Source: Ekhidna sp.
GTDB taxonomy: Bacteria > Bacteroidota > Bacteroidia > Cytophagales > Cyclobacteriaceae
Assembly (NCBI GenBank): GCA_028821635.1
Contig: JAPPDO010000300.1
Coordinates: forward strand, 1 to 13,918
Length of the DNA: 13,918 nt
Reading direction: 5' to 3'
Both the position numbers and the translations under genes were made by a program. Shown here piece after piece: positions 1 through 7,707 of the stretch. The notes under the pieces were generated by a model, which worked only from the letters and a program-made list of their open reading frames with translations, had not been told where the DNA came from and searched no databases. The stretch's first letter is position 1, and every line of letters begins with the position of its first letter.

Positions 1-1
1 G

Positions 2-67
2 ATAAAGAAGAATCATCTCTTTAATTATCCATACGAACTACAGGTTGATAATGAAGACTTCCTTTAA
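2..67 (+). CDS. Possible 3' tail of an upstream gene (partial)
   Basis: An open frame enters from the left edge and ends at TAA 65-67, giving about 21 residues that finish in an acidic stretch (VDNEDFL). It reads like the C-terminal tail of a protein, but it is too short to assign to a family. A second small frame at 51-143 overlaps it and also looks unconvincing. If this tail is real, the upstream gene is co-directional with the transporter at 144 and lies about 76 bp from it. Confidence 0.3.
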   Translation: MKKNHLFNYPYELQVDNEDFL

Positions 68-143
68 TGCCAATGATCTCTTTTCCGGTTTATTGCTTTC
101 GTTATATTTTAGCCGCTCAATACGAAAAGCACTAATCAAATAA

Positions 144-1535
144 ATGGCTTCAAGAGGCAACTTTTCCAGTAAGTTAGGATTTATATTGGCAGCCGCAGGT
201 TCAGCGGTGGGATTGGGTAATATTTGGAAATTCCCCTTTGAAGCGGCTGACGGCGGCGGTGCGGCTTTTGTGCTGATCTATCTCGTCTTCGCATTTATTC
301 TTTGCTTTCCGGTAATGGTCACTGAAATAGCTATTGGAAGAAAAACGCAAAAAAATCCGGTAGGTGCTTATAAAGCATTGGGTTTTAAACAATGGCAATT
401 TTTAGGAATCCTCGGAATTTGTAGCGGGGTCTTGATTCTCTCCTTCTATAATATCGTTGCCGGGTGGGCTATTGGTTATTTCCTTGAAATGATACAGGGA
501 AATTTTGAAATTGGCAATAATTTCAGCACCTACACGGCTCAAATATGGAAAGTCGGCCTCTATGGTGCTTTATTCATGGCGATAACTGCATTTACCGTCT
601 CAAAGGGTATTTCGGGAGGAATTGAGCGGGCGGCTAAATTTCTGATGCCTTCCCTTCTCTTAATGATCATTGGACTTACTTTTTATGCGATGTCGCTACC
701 TAACGCTAGTGCAGGGATTGCTTATTATTTAGTGCCGGAATTTTCAGAAGTGACGTTTGAGGTCGTTTATAATGCGCTCGGTCAGGCTTTTTTCTCTCTT
801 TCTCTCGGAATGGGTGCGCTCATAACTTATGGCAGCTATGTTTCTAAAAATGACAATATCATCAACTCGGCGGCATGGATAACAGTGACGGATGTTGGCA
901 TTGCCTTTCTTGCCGGTCTGATGATGTTTCCCTTTGTTTCTTATTTAACAAACGGCACAATGGAAAATTTTACAGGAGGGCCGGGGCTCATCTTCGCTAC
1001 ATTACCGGGAGTCTTTCGTTCGCTGGGCGAGACGCTTGGAATTATTGTAGGTTCGACCTTTTTCCTTTTGCTATCGTTTGCTGCACTCACATCGACCGTT
1101 TCTTTGCTTGAAGTTCCTGTTACTTATGTGGTGGATGAGTTAAAAATTAGCAGAAAGAGGACGGTATGGATCGTGGCAGGATTGATTTTCCTGCTCGGCG
1201 TGCCTTCCTTACTTTCCAACGGATACTCCGGCTTTTTCACAAACTTTGTGACCTATTTCGGTGCAATCTCGCCCACAAGTTTTATGACACTGATAGAACA
1301 CATAGGAAATGACACTTTTCTGCCCTTAGGGGGTTTTCTGATCACTATTTTTGCTGCTTATGTATGGAAAAAGAATAATTTAATTGAAGAACTCGTTCAA
1401 GGAAATGAGCAATTCAGGAATAGCTGGGTTAGAAAACACATTGATTTTACAGTCAGCTACTTATGTCCATTGATGCTTGGATTTATTTTTATTTTGACTT
1501 TTCTGGACAGATTTTTTGGTATCAGCGTCTTTTAG
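144..1535 (+). CDS. Sodium-dependent transporter, neurotransmitter:sodium symporter (NSS/SNF) family
   Basis: This is an inner-membrane Na+-coupled symporter of the LeuT-fold SNF family; bacterial members usually carry amino acids. The family hallmark is in TM1 at residues 17-32 (AAGSAVGLGNIWKFPF), the unwound helix that holds the Na+ and substrate site. It is followed by the GGGAAF turn and the TEIAIGR end of TM2 near residue 60. Alternating hydrophobic segments fill the remaining length. At 463 residues it matches the compact bacterial YhdH-like branch rather than the longer eukaryotic transporters. The start is the ATG immediately after an in-frame TAA (141-143), so no longer N-terminus is possible. 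No Shine-Dalgarno sequence is visible, as is usual in Bacteroidota. Its stop codon abuts the stop of the converging gene. The substrate cannot be read from the sequence. Confidence 0.93.
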   Translation: MASRGNFSSKLGFILAAAGSAVGLGNIWKFPFEAADGGGAAFVLIYLVFAFILCFPVMVTEIAIGRKTQKNPVGAYKALGFKQWQFLGILGICSGVLILSFYNIVAGWAIGYFLEMIQGNFEIGNNFSTYTAQIWKVGLYGALFMAITAFTVSKGISGGIERAAKFLMPSLLLMIIGLTFYAMSLPNASAGIAYYLVPEFSEVTFEVVYNALGQAFFSLSLGMGALITYGSYVSKNDNIINSAAWITVTDVGIAFLAGLMMFPFVSYLTNGTMENFTGGPGLIFATLPGVFRSLGETLGIIVGSTFFLLLSFAALTSTVSLLEVPVTYVVDELKISRKRTVWIVAGLIFLLGVPSLLSNGYSGFFTNFVTYFGAISPTSFMTLIEHIGNDTFLPLGGFLITIFAAYVWKKNNLIEELVQGNEQFRNSWVRKHIDFTVSYLCPLMLGFIFILTFLDRFFGISVF

Positions 1536-2348
1536 CTACTCCTTCGAGAAAGGGCCGGGAAATCTTCCTTTAAAATAAATCACATATCTTCCCTTTCTGA
1601 GTTCGCTTACATCCACCTCCCTGCCCTGCCCCTCCTGCACCAGATTGTTCCCCTGATCGTATATTTCATAATGAGAAGTTCGTGACAAATACAAATGCGT
1701 TTTTACTGACTTAGGGCTAAATTCAACTCTTTCCAGATAATATTCTAGTTCCACTTCCGAAGAGTACAAATATTCTGTTCTACTTTCTTGGGGGAAATTG
1801 TATTTTACCCTATACTTATTAGCCCCCTCTTCAAGAACCGGTTGGTATAAATACTCGGCACCTTCATACTTTCCCGTCGCTTTTATGATTTTCCGAACTT
1901 CCCAAATCCCATCTTTTAGGTGCTGCACTTCAAAGTCACCTTGGCCTCTCTCTCCTTTTGTTGACCACACTAAAGCGGAATCCGTCAATTGGATTGGCAT
2001 AAATCTGAAAATCGTATGAAACAGAACTGCCTCCGGATTGATGATAACAGGCTTGCATAGTGTATCTGCATGTATGATTCTGATTTTAACCGGAGTGTAT
2101 AAATCATGGCCCTCAAAATCAAGCATTATTGCACTCAGGTTGTAATTGATGTTAAGCGAACGCTCATTAATTCTTATTTCCCGGATACAAAACACTCGCT
2201 CCTCTTTCTTAAATGGATTTTGAATAAATAGTGTTTTCCCCTGATAAACTCCGGCGAGGTACGTCTCTACTTCAGGAGATACCTGTGCTTGGGTCAGAAA
2301 GATGATACTTTCCAAAAAAACAACCAAAACAACCCGATAAAGCATCAT
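1536..2348 (-). CDS. Secreted protein with fibronectin-like domain and degenerate T9SS type A-like C-terminus
   Basis: This 270-residue protein has a Sec signal peptide (hydrophobic residues 4-20, likely cleavage after TQA at 21). Residues about 122-205 resemble the fibronectin-like module that often precedes T9SS sorting domains in Bacteroidota: a WST start, a DFEVQ.L.DG.WE core and a GANKYRVKY end. Residues about 208-262 resemble a type A sorting domain: FSPKS in place of the usual YPNP, then HYEIYDQGNNLV and a VSELRKGRYVIYF end. That suggests T9SS export and surface attachment or release, though the PNP motif is missing. The first 120 residues match no family I recognise. Two adjacent ATGs (2348 and 2345) are possible starts. 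It is divergent from the DUF4136 lipoprotein gene and convergent with the transporter. Function unknown; T9SS export is inference. Confidence 0.8.
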   Translation of the reverse strand: MMLYRVVLVVFLESIIFLTQAQVSPEVETYLAGVYQGKTLFIQNPFKKEERVFCIREIRINERSLNINYNLSAIMLDFEGHDLYTPVKIRIIHADTLCKPVIINPEAVLFHTIFRFMPIQLTDSALVWSTKGERGQGDFEVQHLKDGIWEVRKIIKATGKYEGAEYLYQPVLEEGANKYRVKYNFPQESRTEYLYSSEVELEYYLERVEFSPKSVKTHLYLSRTSHYEIYDQGNNLVQEGQGREVDVSELRKGRYVIYFKGRFPGPFSKE

Positions 2349-2455
2349 ATTCGTTGATTATTGCTAATTTAGAGGGAGATCATTTTATTTTAAGCATAAA
2401 AAAGATTTCAAAGCGTAAATTAACGTATTAATTAACCAAGATCATCAGGTATTTA

Positions 2456-3001
2456 ATGAACAAATATCTCATTTCCTTAGCTATCGTTCTTCTGTTCGGA
2501 TGCAATAGCAAAGTTGTATCTTATGTAAATTCAAAATCAAATTTTAAATCATTTGCAACCTATCGCATGGTAAATCCAAAGGTTGATAAAAGCCAATTGG
2601 CAGATGATTCAAATTTGGTATTCCAAACAATAAAATCGGCGATCTCGGAGGAGATGAGCAAAAGAAGCTATAAACCATCAGCGGTGTCACCCAACCTGAC
2701 ATTAAGATATGAATTAGCATCCGCTACCCGAGTTCAGACAAATGCTGTCCGGGATCCTTTCAATCCATTCTCTCAGTTTACTTCAAACACGATTCATGAG
2801 GCAGTATTACTCCTTGAGCTTTATGACATCAATAAAAAACTGATCTGGCAGGGCAGCTACGACCTGAGACAGGAAAGGAGAGAAAAAAGAATGACAAAAG
2901 TGATTGATAATGCCGTTGCCAAAATCTTCACTTCCTATCCTTACAAGGCAAATGATCACCGACCTGATCCCTCATTAATGGAATTCAAAAAGAAAAAATA
3001 G
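2456..3001 (+). CDS. DUF4136 lipoprotein
   Basis: This 181-residue protein begins with a short lipoprotein signal peptide and a lipobox ending LLFGC, so Cys16 is the expected lipidation site. The mature part has the DUF4136 layout: an early SNFKSFATYRMVNP strand, a helix (NLVFQTIKSAISEEMSKRSYKP) that matches the usual 'whole protein varies, Y.P' helix, a LTLRYEL strand, then EAVLLLELYD.NKKLIWQGS near residues 115-135. A basic tail (KKKK) ends the protein. The family is common in Bacteroidota and Proteobacteria, sits in the envelope, and has no established biochemical role. The stop TAG 2999-3001 is followed directly by the ATG of the antiporter gene, so the two are almost certainly co-transcribed and probably translationally coupled. 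Confidence 0.9.
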   Translation: MNKYLISLAIVLLFGCNSKVVSYVNSKSNFKSFATYRMVNPKVDKSQLADDSNLVFQTIKSAISEEMSKRSYKPSAVSPNLTLRYELASATRVQTNAVRDPFNPFSQFTSNTIHEAVLLLELYDINKKLIWQGSYDLRQERREKRMTKVIDNAVAKIFTSYPYKANDHRPDPSLMEFKKKK

Positions 3002-4411
3002 ATGACAGACTTCGGCTTCTGGTCTCTTGTCCCTCCCCTACTGGCGATCGGGCTGGCAATAAAAACAAAACAAGTTGTCTTTTCTTTGACGCTGGGAATT
3101 TTCATTGGCTATCTGATTATTCAAAAAGGGAACGTCTTTGAAGGCCTTCTGATGACCGTCGAATCCTTCGTAAATGTTTTTCAGCGTAAAGGCAATACAC
3201 GAACCATCATCCTTACCCTCTTAATTGGGGCCTTAATTCAACTGATAAAGTATTCGGGTGGAATCAATGGATTTATTCATTGGGTGCAGCGGAGAAGCAC
3301 TGATGGGAACAGTGCAAAAAGTAAAATCCAACTCGCCACCGCCCTGACCGGCTTTTTAATTTTCGTTGAATCTAATATTTCAATTCTAACGGTAGGGACC
3401 ATTTTCAAGCCTCTTTTTGATAAAAACCGAATCCCAAGAGAAAAGCTGGCGTACCTGGCAGACTCCAGTTCTGCCCCTTCGTGCATCTTATTTCCGCTTA
3501 ATGCCTGGGGTGCTTACATCATGGGACTTTTGATGTCTTACAAACATTTAGACCCTTTCCGAACGCTTATTTATTCCATTCCCTTCAACTTTTATGCCAT
3601 CCTAACCTTGATTTTTGTCTTTTATATCGCAAAATCCGGGAAGGACTTTGGCCCCATGAGAAATGTGAGAAGTAAGGTAAATGCGGAGGAAGAGGACCCT
3701 CGTAAAACGATGGGTTCACCTCTTAATATGATAATACCCATCGCAGTAATGGTCTTGAGTATGCCGCTGTTCTTGATAAGCAGTGGTTGGAATTCAGCCG
3801 CCACTGAGGTTGGAATAGTTGAAAAGTTATGGATAAGCATCGGAAACGGCTCCGGCTCCGAATCGGTATTAAATGCGTGCTTCTTTGCCTTATTGACGGC
3901 TGTGGTTATGTACTTTTTGCAGAAGAAATTAACTATAAAATCTTTGTTTGAGCAATCTTTCAGTGGGATGAGCGCTATGCTTGTGATGGCGACCCTGATG
4001 GTCCTAGCTTTTGCTATCGGCAACTTGTGTGATGAGTTAGGAACGGGTATTTATGTCTCAAGAGTCACCTCTTCCTGGCTGTTGCCGGAAGTTGCTCCTG
4101 CTCTCCTCTTTGTCATCAGCGGTTTTATTGCCTTCTCCACCGGAACATCCTGGGGCACATTCGCAATCATGATTTCGATTGCAATTCCTTTATGCTTCGC
4201 CATTGATGCAAATGTTTATTTGATTACTGCGGCCGTTTTGGGTGGAGGTGTTTTCGGAGATCATTGCTCTCCTGTTTCGGACACAACGCTCATCTCATCG
4301 CTGGCTGCCGGTTGTGACCATATAGAACACGTCAGAACGCAACTGCCTTATGCTTTACTCACAGGCGGCATCGCAATCATCATGTACCTGGCTGCCGGAT
4401 TTATTTTTTAG
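3002..4411 (+). CDS. Na+/H+ antiporter, NhaC family
   Basis: This 469-residue polytopic membrane protein belongs to the NhaC-type antiporter family (PF03553), which exchanges cytoplasmic Na+ for external H+ or, in some relatives, malate/lactate or tyrosine-type substrates. The diagnostic motif is at residues 419-429 (GDHCSPVSDTT), preceded by a conserved FSTGTSWGTFAIM segment around residues 377-389. The N-terminal half has the expected LTLGIFIGYL helix and a conserved ADSSSAPSC.L.PLNAWGAY region near residues 152-175. There are about 11-12 hydrophobic segments. Translation starts on the base after the TAG of the DUF4136 lipoprotein, so coupling is likely. The exact transported pair cannot be decided from sequence. 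A co-transcribed Na+ symporter is not present, although an NSS Na+ symporter lies 1.5 kb upstream. Confidence 0.92.
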   Translation: MTDFGFWSLVPPLLAIGLAIKTKQVVFSLTLGIFIGYLIIQKGNVFEGLLMTVESFVNVFQRKGNTRTIILTLLIGALIQLIKYSGGINGFIHWVQRRSTDGNSAKSKIQLATALTGFLIFVESNISILTVGTIFKPLFDKNRIPREKLAYLADSSSAPSCILFPLNAWGAYIMGLLMSYKHLDPFRTLIYSIPFNFYAILTLIFVFYIAKSGKDFGPMRNVRSKVNAEEEDPRKTMGSPLNMIIPIAVMVLSMPLFLISSGWNSAATEVGIVEKLWISIGNGSGSESVLNACFFALLTAVVMYFLQKKLTIKSLFEQSFSGMSAMLVMATLMVLAFAIGNLCDELGTGIYVSRVTSSWLLPEVAPALLFVISGFIAFSTGTSWGTFAIMISIAIPLCFAIDANVYLITAAVLGGGVFGDHCSPVSDTTLISSLAAGCDHIEHVRTQLPYALLTGGIAIIMYLAAGFIF

Positions 4412-4461
4412 CTGCTACGGCGGCTTTGCTCACTTACTCTCCTTCCTTCGTGCCGATGCTT

Positions 4462-4479
4462 TGCCATTTTAAAGTGGCA
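4462..4479 (+). terminator. Short palindromic hairpin downstream of the antiporter gene
   Basis: An 18-nt near-perfect palindrome (TGCCATTTT/AAAGTGGCA, one G-T pair) lies 50 nt after the antiporter stop. It lacks a following U tract, so a terminator role is only a suggestion. The rest of 4412-4555 shows no gene. Confidence 0.25.
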
Positions 4480-4555
4480 GCAGGATAATCGGAAAGTGTT
4501 TGTAATAGGGTGCTTCTTAGTCAGGTGTTCCTTCCGATATTGGATTTTGTATTTT

Positions 4556-4603
4556 ATTTAGCAATATAGCAAAAGATAAGAATTATGCTGTATGTTGCTA
4601 AAT
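4556..4603. terminator. Inverted repeat between antiporter gene and tRNA-Thr 3' end
   Basis: Arms 4556-4568 and 4591-4603 pair over 13 bp with one G-U. A two-base bulge and three more pairs extend the stem, around a 14-nt A-rich loop. It sits 14 bp beyond the 3' end of the minus-strand tRNA-Thr and is followed on the plus strand by TTTTT (4610-4614). It could stop tRNA read-through, or stop plus-strand transcription arriving from the antiporter gene. The U-tract placement favours the plus strand. Confidence 0.45.
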
Positions 4604-4617
4604 ACCTGATTTTTAGG

Positions 4618-4691
4618 AGCCCCCAGTCGGATTCGAACCAACGACCTACTGATTACAAGTCAGTTGCTCTGGCCAGCTGAGCTATGGAGGC
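4618..4691 (-). tRNA. tRNA-Thr (anticodon UGU)
   Basis: The minus strand folds into a full cloverleaf. The acceptor arm GCCTCCA pairs with TGGGGGC (one G-U), the D arm reads AGCTCAGCTGGCCAGAGC, and the anticodon stem ACTGA/TCAGT encloses loop CTTGTAA with anticodon TGT. The variable loop is AGGTC and the T arm contains GTTCGAATCC. It reads threonine ACN codons (best ACA). The discriminator base is U at 4618. The genomic sequence continues CCT rather than CCA, so the CCA end must be added after transcription. The anticodon arm closely matches known bacterial tRNA-Thr(UGU). Confidence 0.97.
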
Positions 4692-4706
4692 TTTTAAAAT
4701 AATATT

Positions 4707-4737
4707 CAAAAATAGCGAGTTGCTCTAAATCTGCAAA
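4707..4737 (-). promoter_or_regulatory. Bacteroidota-type promoter for tRNA-Thr
   Basis: On the minus strand, TTTG (4734-4737) is followed by a 19-nt spacer and TATTTTTG (4707-4714). This is an exact match to the TTG/TAnnTTTG consensus of the Bacteroidota housekeeping sigma factor. Expected transcription would begin about 7 nt downstream, near 4700, some 9 nt before the tRNA 5' end at 4691. It lies between the stop of the DUF349 gene (4751) and the tRNA, so the tRNA has its own promoter. Confidence 0.65.
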
Positions 4738-4750
4738 TCATTTTAATAGT

Positions 4751-6877
4751 TTATCGAATTGACCTCAGTTGAGACTTTAAATCCGCCAGCTCTCGCTCGG
4801 CGGCCTCCACTTTTTCCTGTGTTTCTGCTTTTAGTTTATCTGCTGCCGCAGAATTTGCAAAGAATTCCATATTGGTATTCCAAGTGGAGATGTCATTCTC
4901 AAGCGTAGATATCTTTTTTCGAATAGAATTTTCTCTTTTCCGAATTTTTCGATTCCCACCAAACGTACTCCTCAACTTTTTTATTTCGATATGATTCTTT
5001 AAATCCATTTTATCCTTCTCTTGAATTGACGGATTAGCCAGTATCTTTTCAATTACTGCTTCAAACTGATGTGCTATTTTTTTGATCGCATTTTTAGGGA
5101 CGAAACCGATTGAAATGAAATGATCTACCAAGTCGTACACTTCACCGAGGTTTACTTCATCTGATTCTGAGAACGTTTCAATCTGATGGCAAATTTGTTT
5201 TTTCAGATTTAGATTCTCATCATATTCCTTGAGTTGCTCTTCGTTCTGATCTCTTCTTCGATTAAAGAAATAATTGCAGGTATCTTTAAACTTACCGTTA
5301 ATCTCTTCTTTTAATTTTTCGGGAATGGGGCCGATCTCTTTCCATTCTGCTTGTAAATTTTTTAGTTTCTGAGCCGTTGACTCCCATTCGTCACTGTCCT
5401 TTAGCTCCTCAGCTCTTACTATTAGCTCCTGCTTCCTGGTCAAGTTCTCTTCTCGCTTGCCTTTTAACTCCTTAAAAAATTGATTTTTATTAGCAAAGAA
5501 CTTTTTGAATGAATGCCAAAAAGCCTTGTTGATTTCCTTTGCTTTATCTTTTGGAACTCCCCCGAGAGTCTCCCATCTTTTTTGTAATTCCAAGATAGTC
5601 TTTGTCCTGTCATTCCATTCTGTAATCCTTTCTGAACGAAAATTTAGAAACTCTTCAACCTCTTTGATGATTTCAAGTTTCTTGATAAGATTGGCTTTGA
5701 ACTCAACCTTTAATGCTTCGAAGTATGCTTTTCTTTTTGCGTAAATTGTATCAGAGGCGGCTTTAAATCTTTGCCAGAGTGGTTCCTGATCTGCTTTGGG
5801 AACAGGCCCCACGTGTTTATACTCTTCATGGAGGTCGTTTAACTGGACTATGGCGGCCTTTATATCATCTAATTGAGTAAGAGTTTCTGCTTTTTCGCAT
5901 AACTCCTGCTTCTGTTGCATATTTTTTTTGCGATCAAGGTCTTTCAACTCAAAGTAAATACTTCGGTTGTCGTAGTACCTGTCCAATAAAGCATTATAGT
6001 TTGCCCAAAGGCTGTTGTTTTGAGCACCGGCAGCGGGGCCTATCTTCTTCCACTCCGTCTGTATTTCTTTTACTGTGGTAATACTCCTTACGGACTCCTC
6101 TCCGTCCACGATGATTCTTAAATTTTCTAACAATCGCTCCTTTCTCTTGAGGTTGTCTTCTTTTTGGTCAATTAATTCTTTGTGATATTTATTTCTCTTC
6201 GCTTTTAACTGGCTATAAAGTGTAATGAATGCTCTCTCTTCCTCATCTTCACGATATTCAAAGGAGTCTGCTTCATTTCCTTCTGAAACAAACTTTTGAA
6301 GTGCCTCATTTTTGGTTAATGTATAAAGCTCGTCAAAGCGCAGCTTAGTCGCCTTGAGAACGCTGTCAATTTTTTGAACGTCATCTTCATTCTTGTATCC
6401 TTTCAGTTTTGACAGCAATTCTTTTTTGCCCGCATGGTCAAAAACCAAGACTTCGGCATGACCCCCCTTGTCCTCTTCACTATCAGAGATATGTGATTCG
6501 CTGCCCTCAACTGGATCTGACTGAGCAGCTTCTAAATCAATAACAGCTTCTGCTTGCTCCTCAACTACCTGCTGCTTTGCGACTTCTTGCTGCTGAATTT
6601 CTTCCGGTTGATCTGGTGGTGCATTACTTTTCCGGGTAGACTTACTTTCTGTCTCCATAGAATTCCCCGCAGTGGGATTTGGAACTTCTCCATCAGGGTT
6701 TACCGATTCAGTATTCTCTTCTAGTGGTAGATTTTCAGGCTCATCAGAATTCTTCGTCTTCGATGAAGCATCTTCCCTCTCCTCTTTTTTCATTACGTTC
6801 TTATTTAATTCAGCACTGTCCTGAACATCTTCAGAAGTGTCCATTTCGACCTTCTGCACCTTATCATCGCTTTCCAT
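4751..6877 (-). CDS. DUF349 domain-containing protein (multi-repeat, acidic N-terminus)
   Basis: This 708-residue cytoplasmic protein is built from tandem DUF349 helical units. Residues 1-140 are acidic, Glu/Gln/Ser-rich low complexity. Clear units lie at about 245-310 (EWKKIGPAAG), 320-388 (EYKHVGPVPK), 398-468 (RWETLGGVPK) and 474-540 (EWKEIGPIPE). Each has the W..(I/V/L)G..P signature and a following F..A.. .Y/F..R helix. Degenerate units flank them at about 160-235 and 555-615 (FISIGFVPK). Residues 645-708 form a charged coiled coil. DUF349 proteins are widespread in Bacteroidota and their molecular role is not established. The start at 6877 gives a hydrophilic N-terminus with no signal peptide. 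The yqgE stop is 45 bp upstream, so the two genes may form an operon, although a -7 element also lies in the gap. Confidence 0.93.
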   Translation of the reverse strand: MESDDKVQKVEMDTSEDVQDSAELNKNVMKKEEREDASSKTKNSDEPENLPLEENTESVNPDGEVPNPTAGNSMETESKSTRKSNAPPDQPEEIQQQEVAKQQVVEEQAEAVIDLEAAQSDPVEGSESHISDSEEDKGGHAEVLVFDHAGKKELLSKLKGYKNEDDVQKIDSVLKATKLRFDELYTLTKNEALQKFVSEGNEADSFEYREDEEERAFITLYSQLKAKRNKYHKELIDQKEDNLKRKERLLENLRIIVDGEESVRSITTVKEIQTEWKKIGPAAGAQNNSLWANYNALLDRYYDNRSIYFELKDLDRKKNMQQKQELCEKAETLTQLDDIKAAIVQLNDLHEEYKHVGPVPKADQEPLWQRFKAASDTIYAKRKAYFEALKVEFKANLIKKLEIIKEVEEFLNFRSERITEWNDRTKTILELQKRWETLGGVPKDKAKEINKAFWHSFKKFFANKNQFFKELKGKREENLTRKQELIVRAEELKDSDEWESTAQKLKNLQAEWKEIGPIPEKLKEEINGKFKDTCNYFFNRRRDQNEEQLKEYDENLNLKKQICHQIETFSESDEVNLGEVYDLVDHFISIGFVPKNAIKKIAHQFEAVIEKILANPSIQEKDKMDLKNHIEIKKLRSTFGGNRKIRKRENSIRKKISTLENDISTWNTNMEFFANSAAADKLKAETQEKVEAAERELADLKSQLRSIR

Positions 6878-6904
6878 TAATGGAATTGGTTTTCGATATG
6901 ATTA

Positions 6905-6912
6905 CAAAGCTA
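6905..6912 (-). promoter_or_regulatory. Possible -7 element before the DUF349 gene
   Basis: The minus strand reads TAGCTTTG, an exact TAnnTTTG match, 28 bp upstream of the DUF349 start and inside the 45-bp gap after yqgE. No TTG is found 19-21 nt further upstream, so it would be a half-consensus promoter that lets the DUF349 gene be transcribed apart from yqgE. Confidence 0.3.
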
Positions 6913-6922
6913 ATCAAATACC

Positions 6923-7531
6923 TTAATTCATTCGAGGGTCTTTCGGATAGTTGGACATCAGACGGTACTTACCTCCCATCGCTTTTAGACACGCACTCCA
7001 TAACTTATGGTTGTCCCAATCAAAAATTATTTCCTGTGTTGCCGCCTTCAGAATAATCCACGAGTTTTCTTTTACTTCATCCATCAATTGCCCCGCAGCC
7101 CAACCGGAGTAACCCATAAAAAACCGAATATCCTCACTAGAAATTAATTTTGTATTTAATAGTTGGGTCAGTAAATGATAATCTCCGCCCCAGTAAATTT
7201 CATTTTGTATTAACTTAGCTGAGTGAGTCAGTTTTGTGTTTCTATGGATGTAATGGATCGTATTCTGTTGGACGGGGCCGCCCATAAATAGGTCTGCTTT
7301 GTAATCCGTGGCTTCATCAACGATGTCATTCAATTTCACATTTACCTTTTTATTCAGAACGAAGCCAAAGGTGCCGCCTTCATCATGCTCACACAAATAA
7401 ACTACCGTTCTTTCAAAGTTGGGGTCTGGTAAATACGGCTCAGAAATGAGGACATCGCCACGCTCAGGCTTCTCATCTTGAGTTAATGTAAAAAAATCCA
7501 TCTTTAATATAATATCAGGTTCTATCTCCAA
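6923..7531 (-). CDS. YqgE/AlgH family protein (DUF179)
   Basis: This 202-residue cytoplasmic protein belongs to the YqgE/AlgH family. Conserved blocks are G25-D-V-L-I-S-E-P with LPDPNFERTVVYLCEH to residue 49, GTFGFVLN at 53-60, the GGPV loop at 84-87, and GYSGWAAGQL at 140-149 followed by E..ENSWI. Such proteins are found next to ruvX or in varied contexts; the biochemical function is unresolved. Here the gene lies upstream of the DUF349 gene on the same strand. Homologues usually start close before the GD.LISEP block, so the internal ATG at 7501 (residue 11) is a likely alternative start, giving 192 residues. It is divergent from pdxH across a 176-bp gap. Confidence 0.92.
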   Translation of the reverse strand: MEIEPDIILKMDFFTLTQDEKPERGDVLISEPYLPDPNFERTVVYLCEHDEGGTFGFVLNKKVNVKLNDIVDEATDYKADLFMGGPVQQNTIHYIHRNTKLTHSAKLIQNEIYWGGDYHLLTQLLNTKLISSEDIRFFMGYSGWAAGQLMDEVKENSWIILKAATQEIIFDWDNHKLWSACLKAMGGKYRLMSNYPKDPRMN

Positions 7532-7707
7532 ATTAGCCGGAGTTATTCATTGCTTTTTCTTTACCTTTTCCGGATAGGCACAGACAAAGCATCAAAATCA
7601 TTCAGTAACACAACTAACCTTTCTTTTTTTGACGAAACTGTTTAGGTTAATGCTAAACTTCATCTAGCTTTAAATGTTTTTATTCTCAAGCCCAAAACTA
7701 CAAGTAA

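Noticed and set aside
51..143. ORF of 30 codons ending immediately before the transporter start
   Set aside because: Too short, not recognisable, and overlapping the more protein-like tail that ends at 67.
3622..4023. Minus-strand ORF of 133 codons inside the antiporter gene
   Set aside because: Antisense shadow of a clear NhaC-family coding region.
4488..4538. Inverted repeat ATCGGAA ... TTCCGAT as a terminator
   Set aside because: Only 7 bp of stem around a 37-nt loop and no U tract; easily due to chance.
4556..4691. tRNA-Thr as an integration (att) site for a mobile island
   Set aside because: No repeated copy of the tRNA 3' end, integrase or phage gene is found in the window, and the flanking genes are ordinary.
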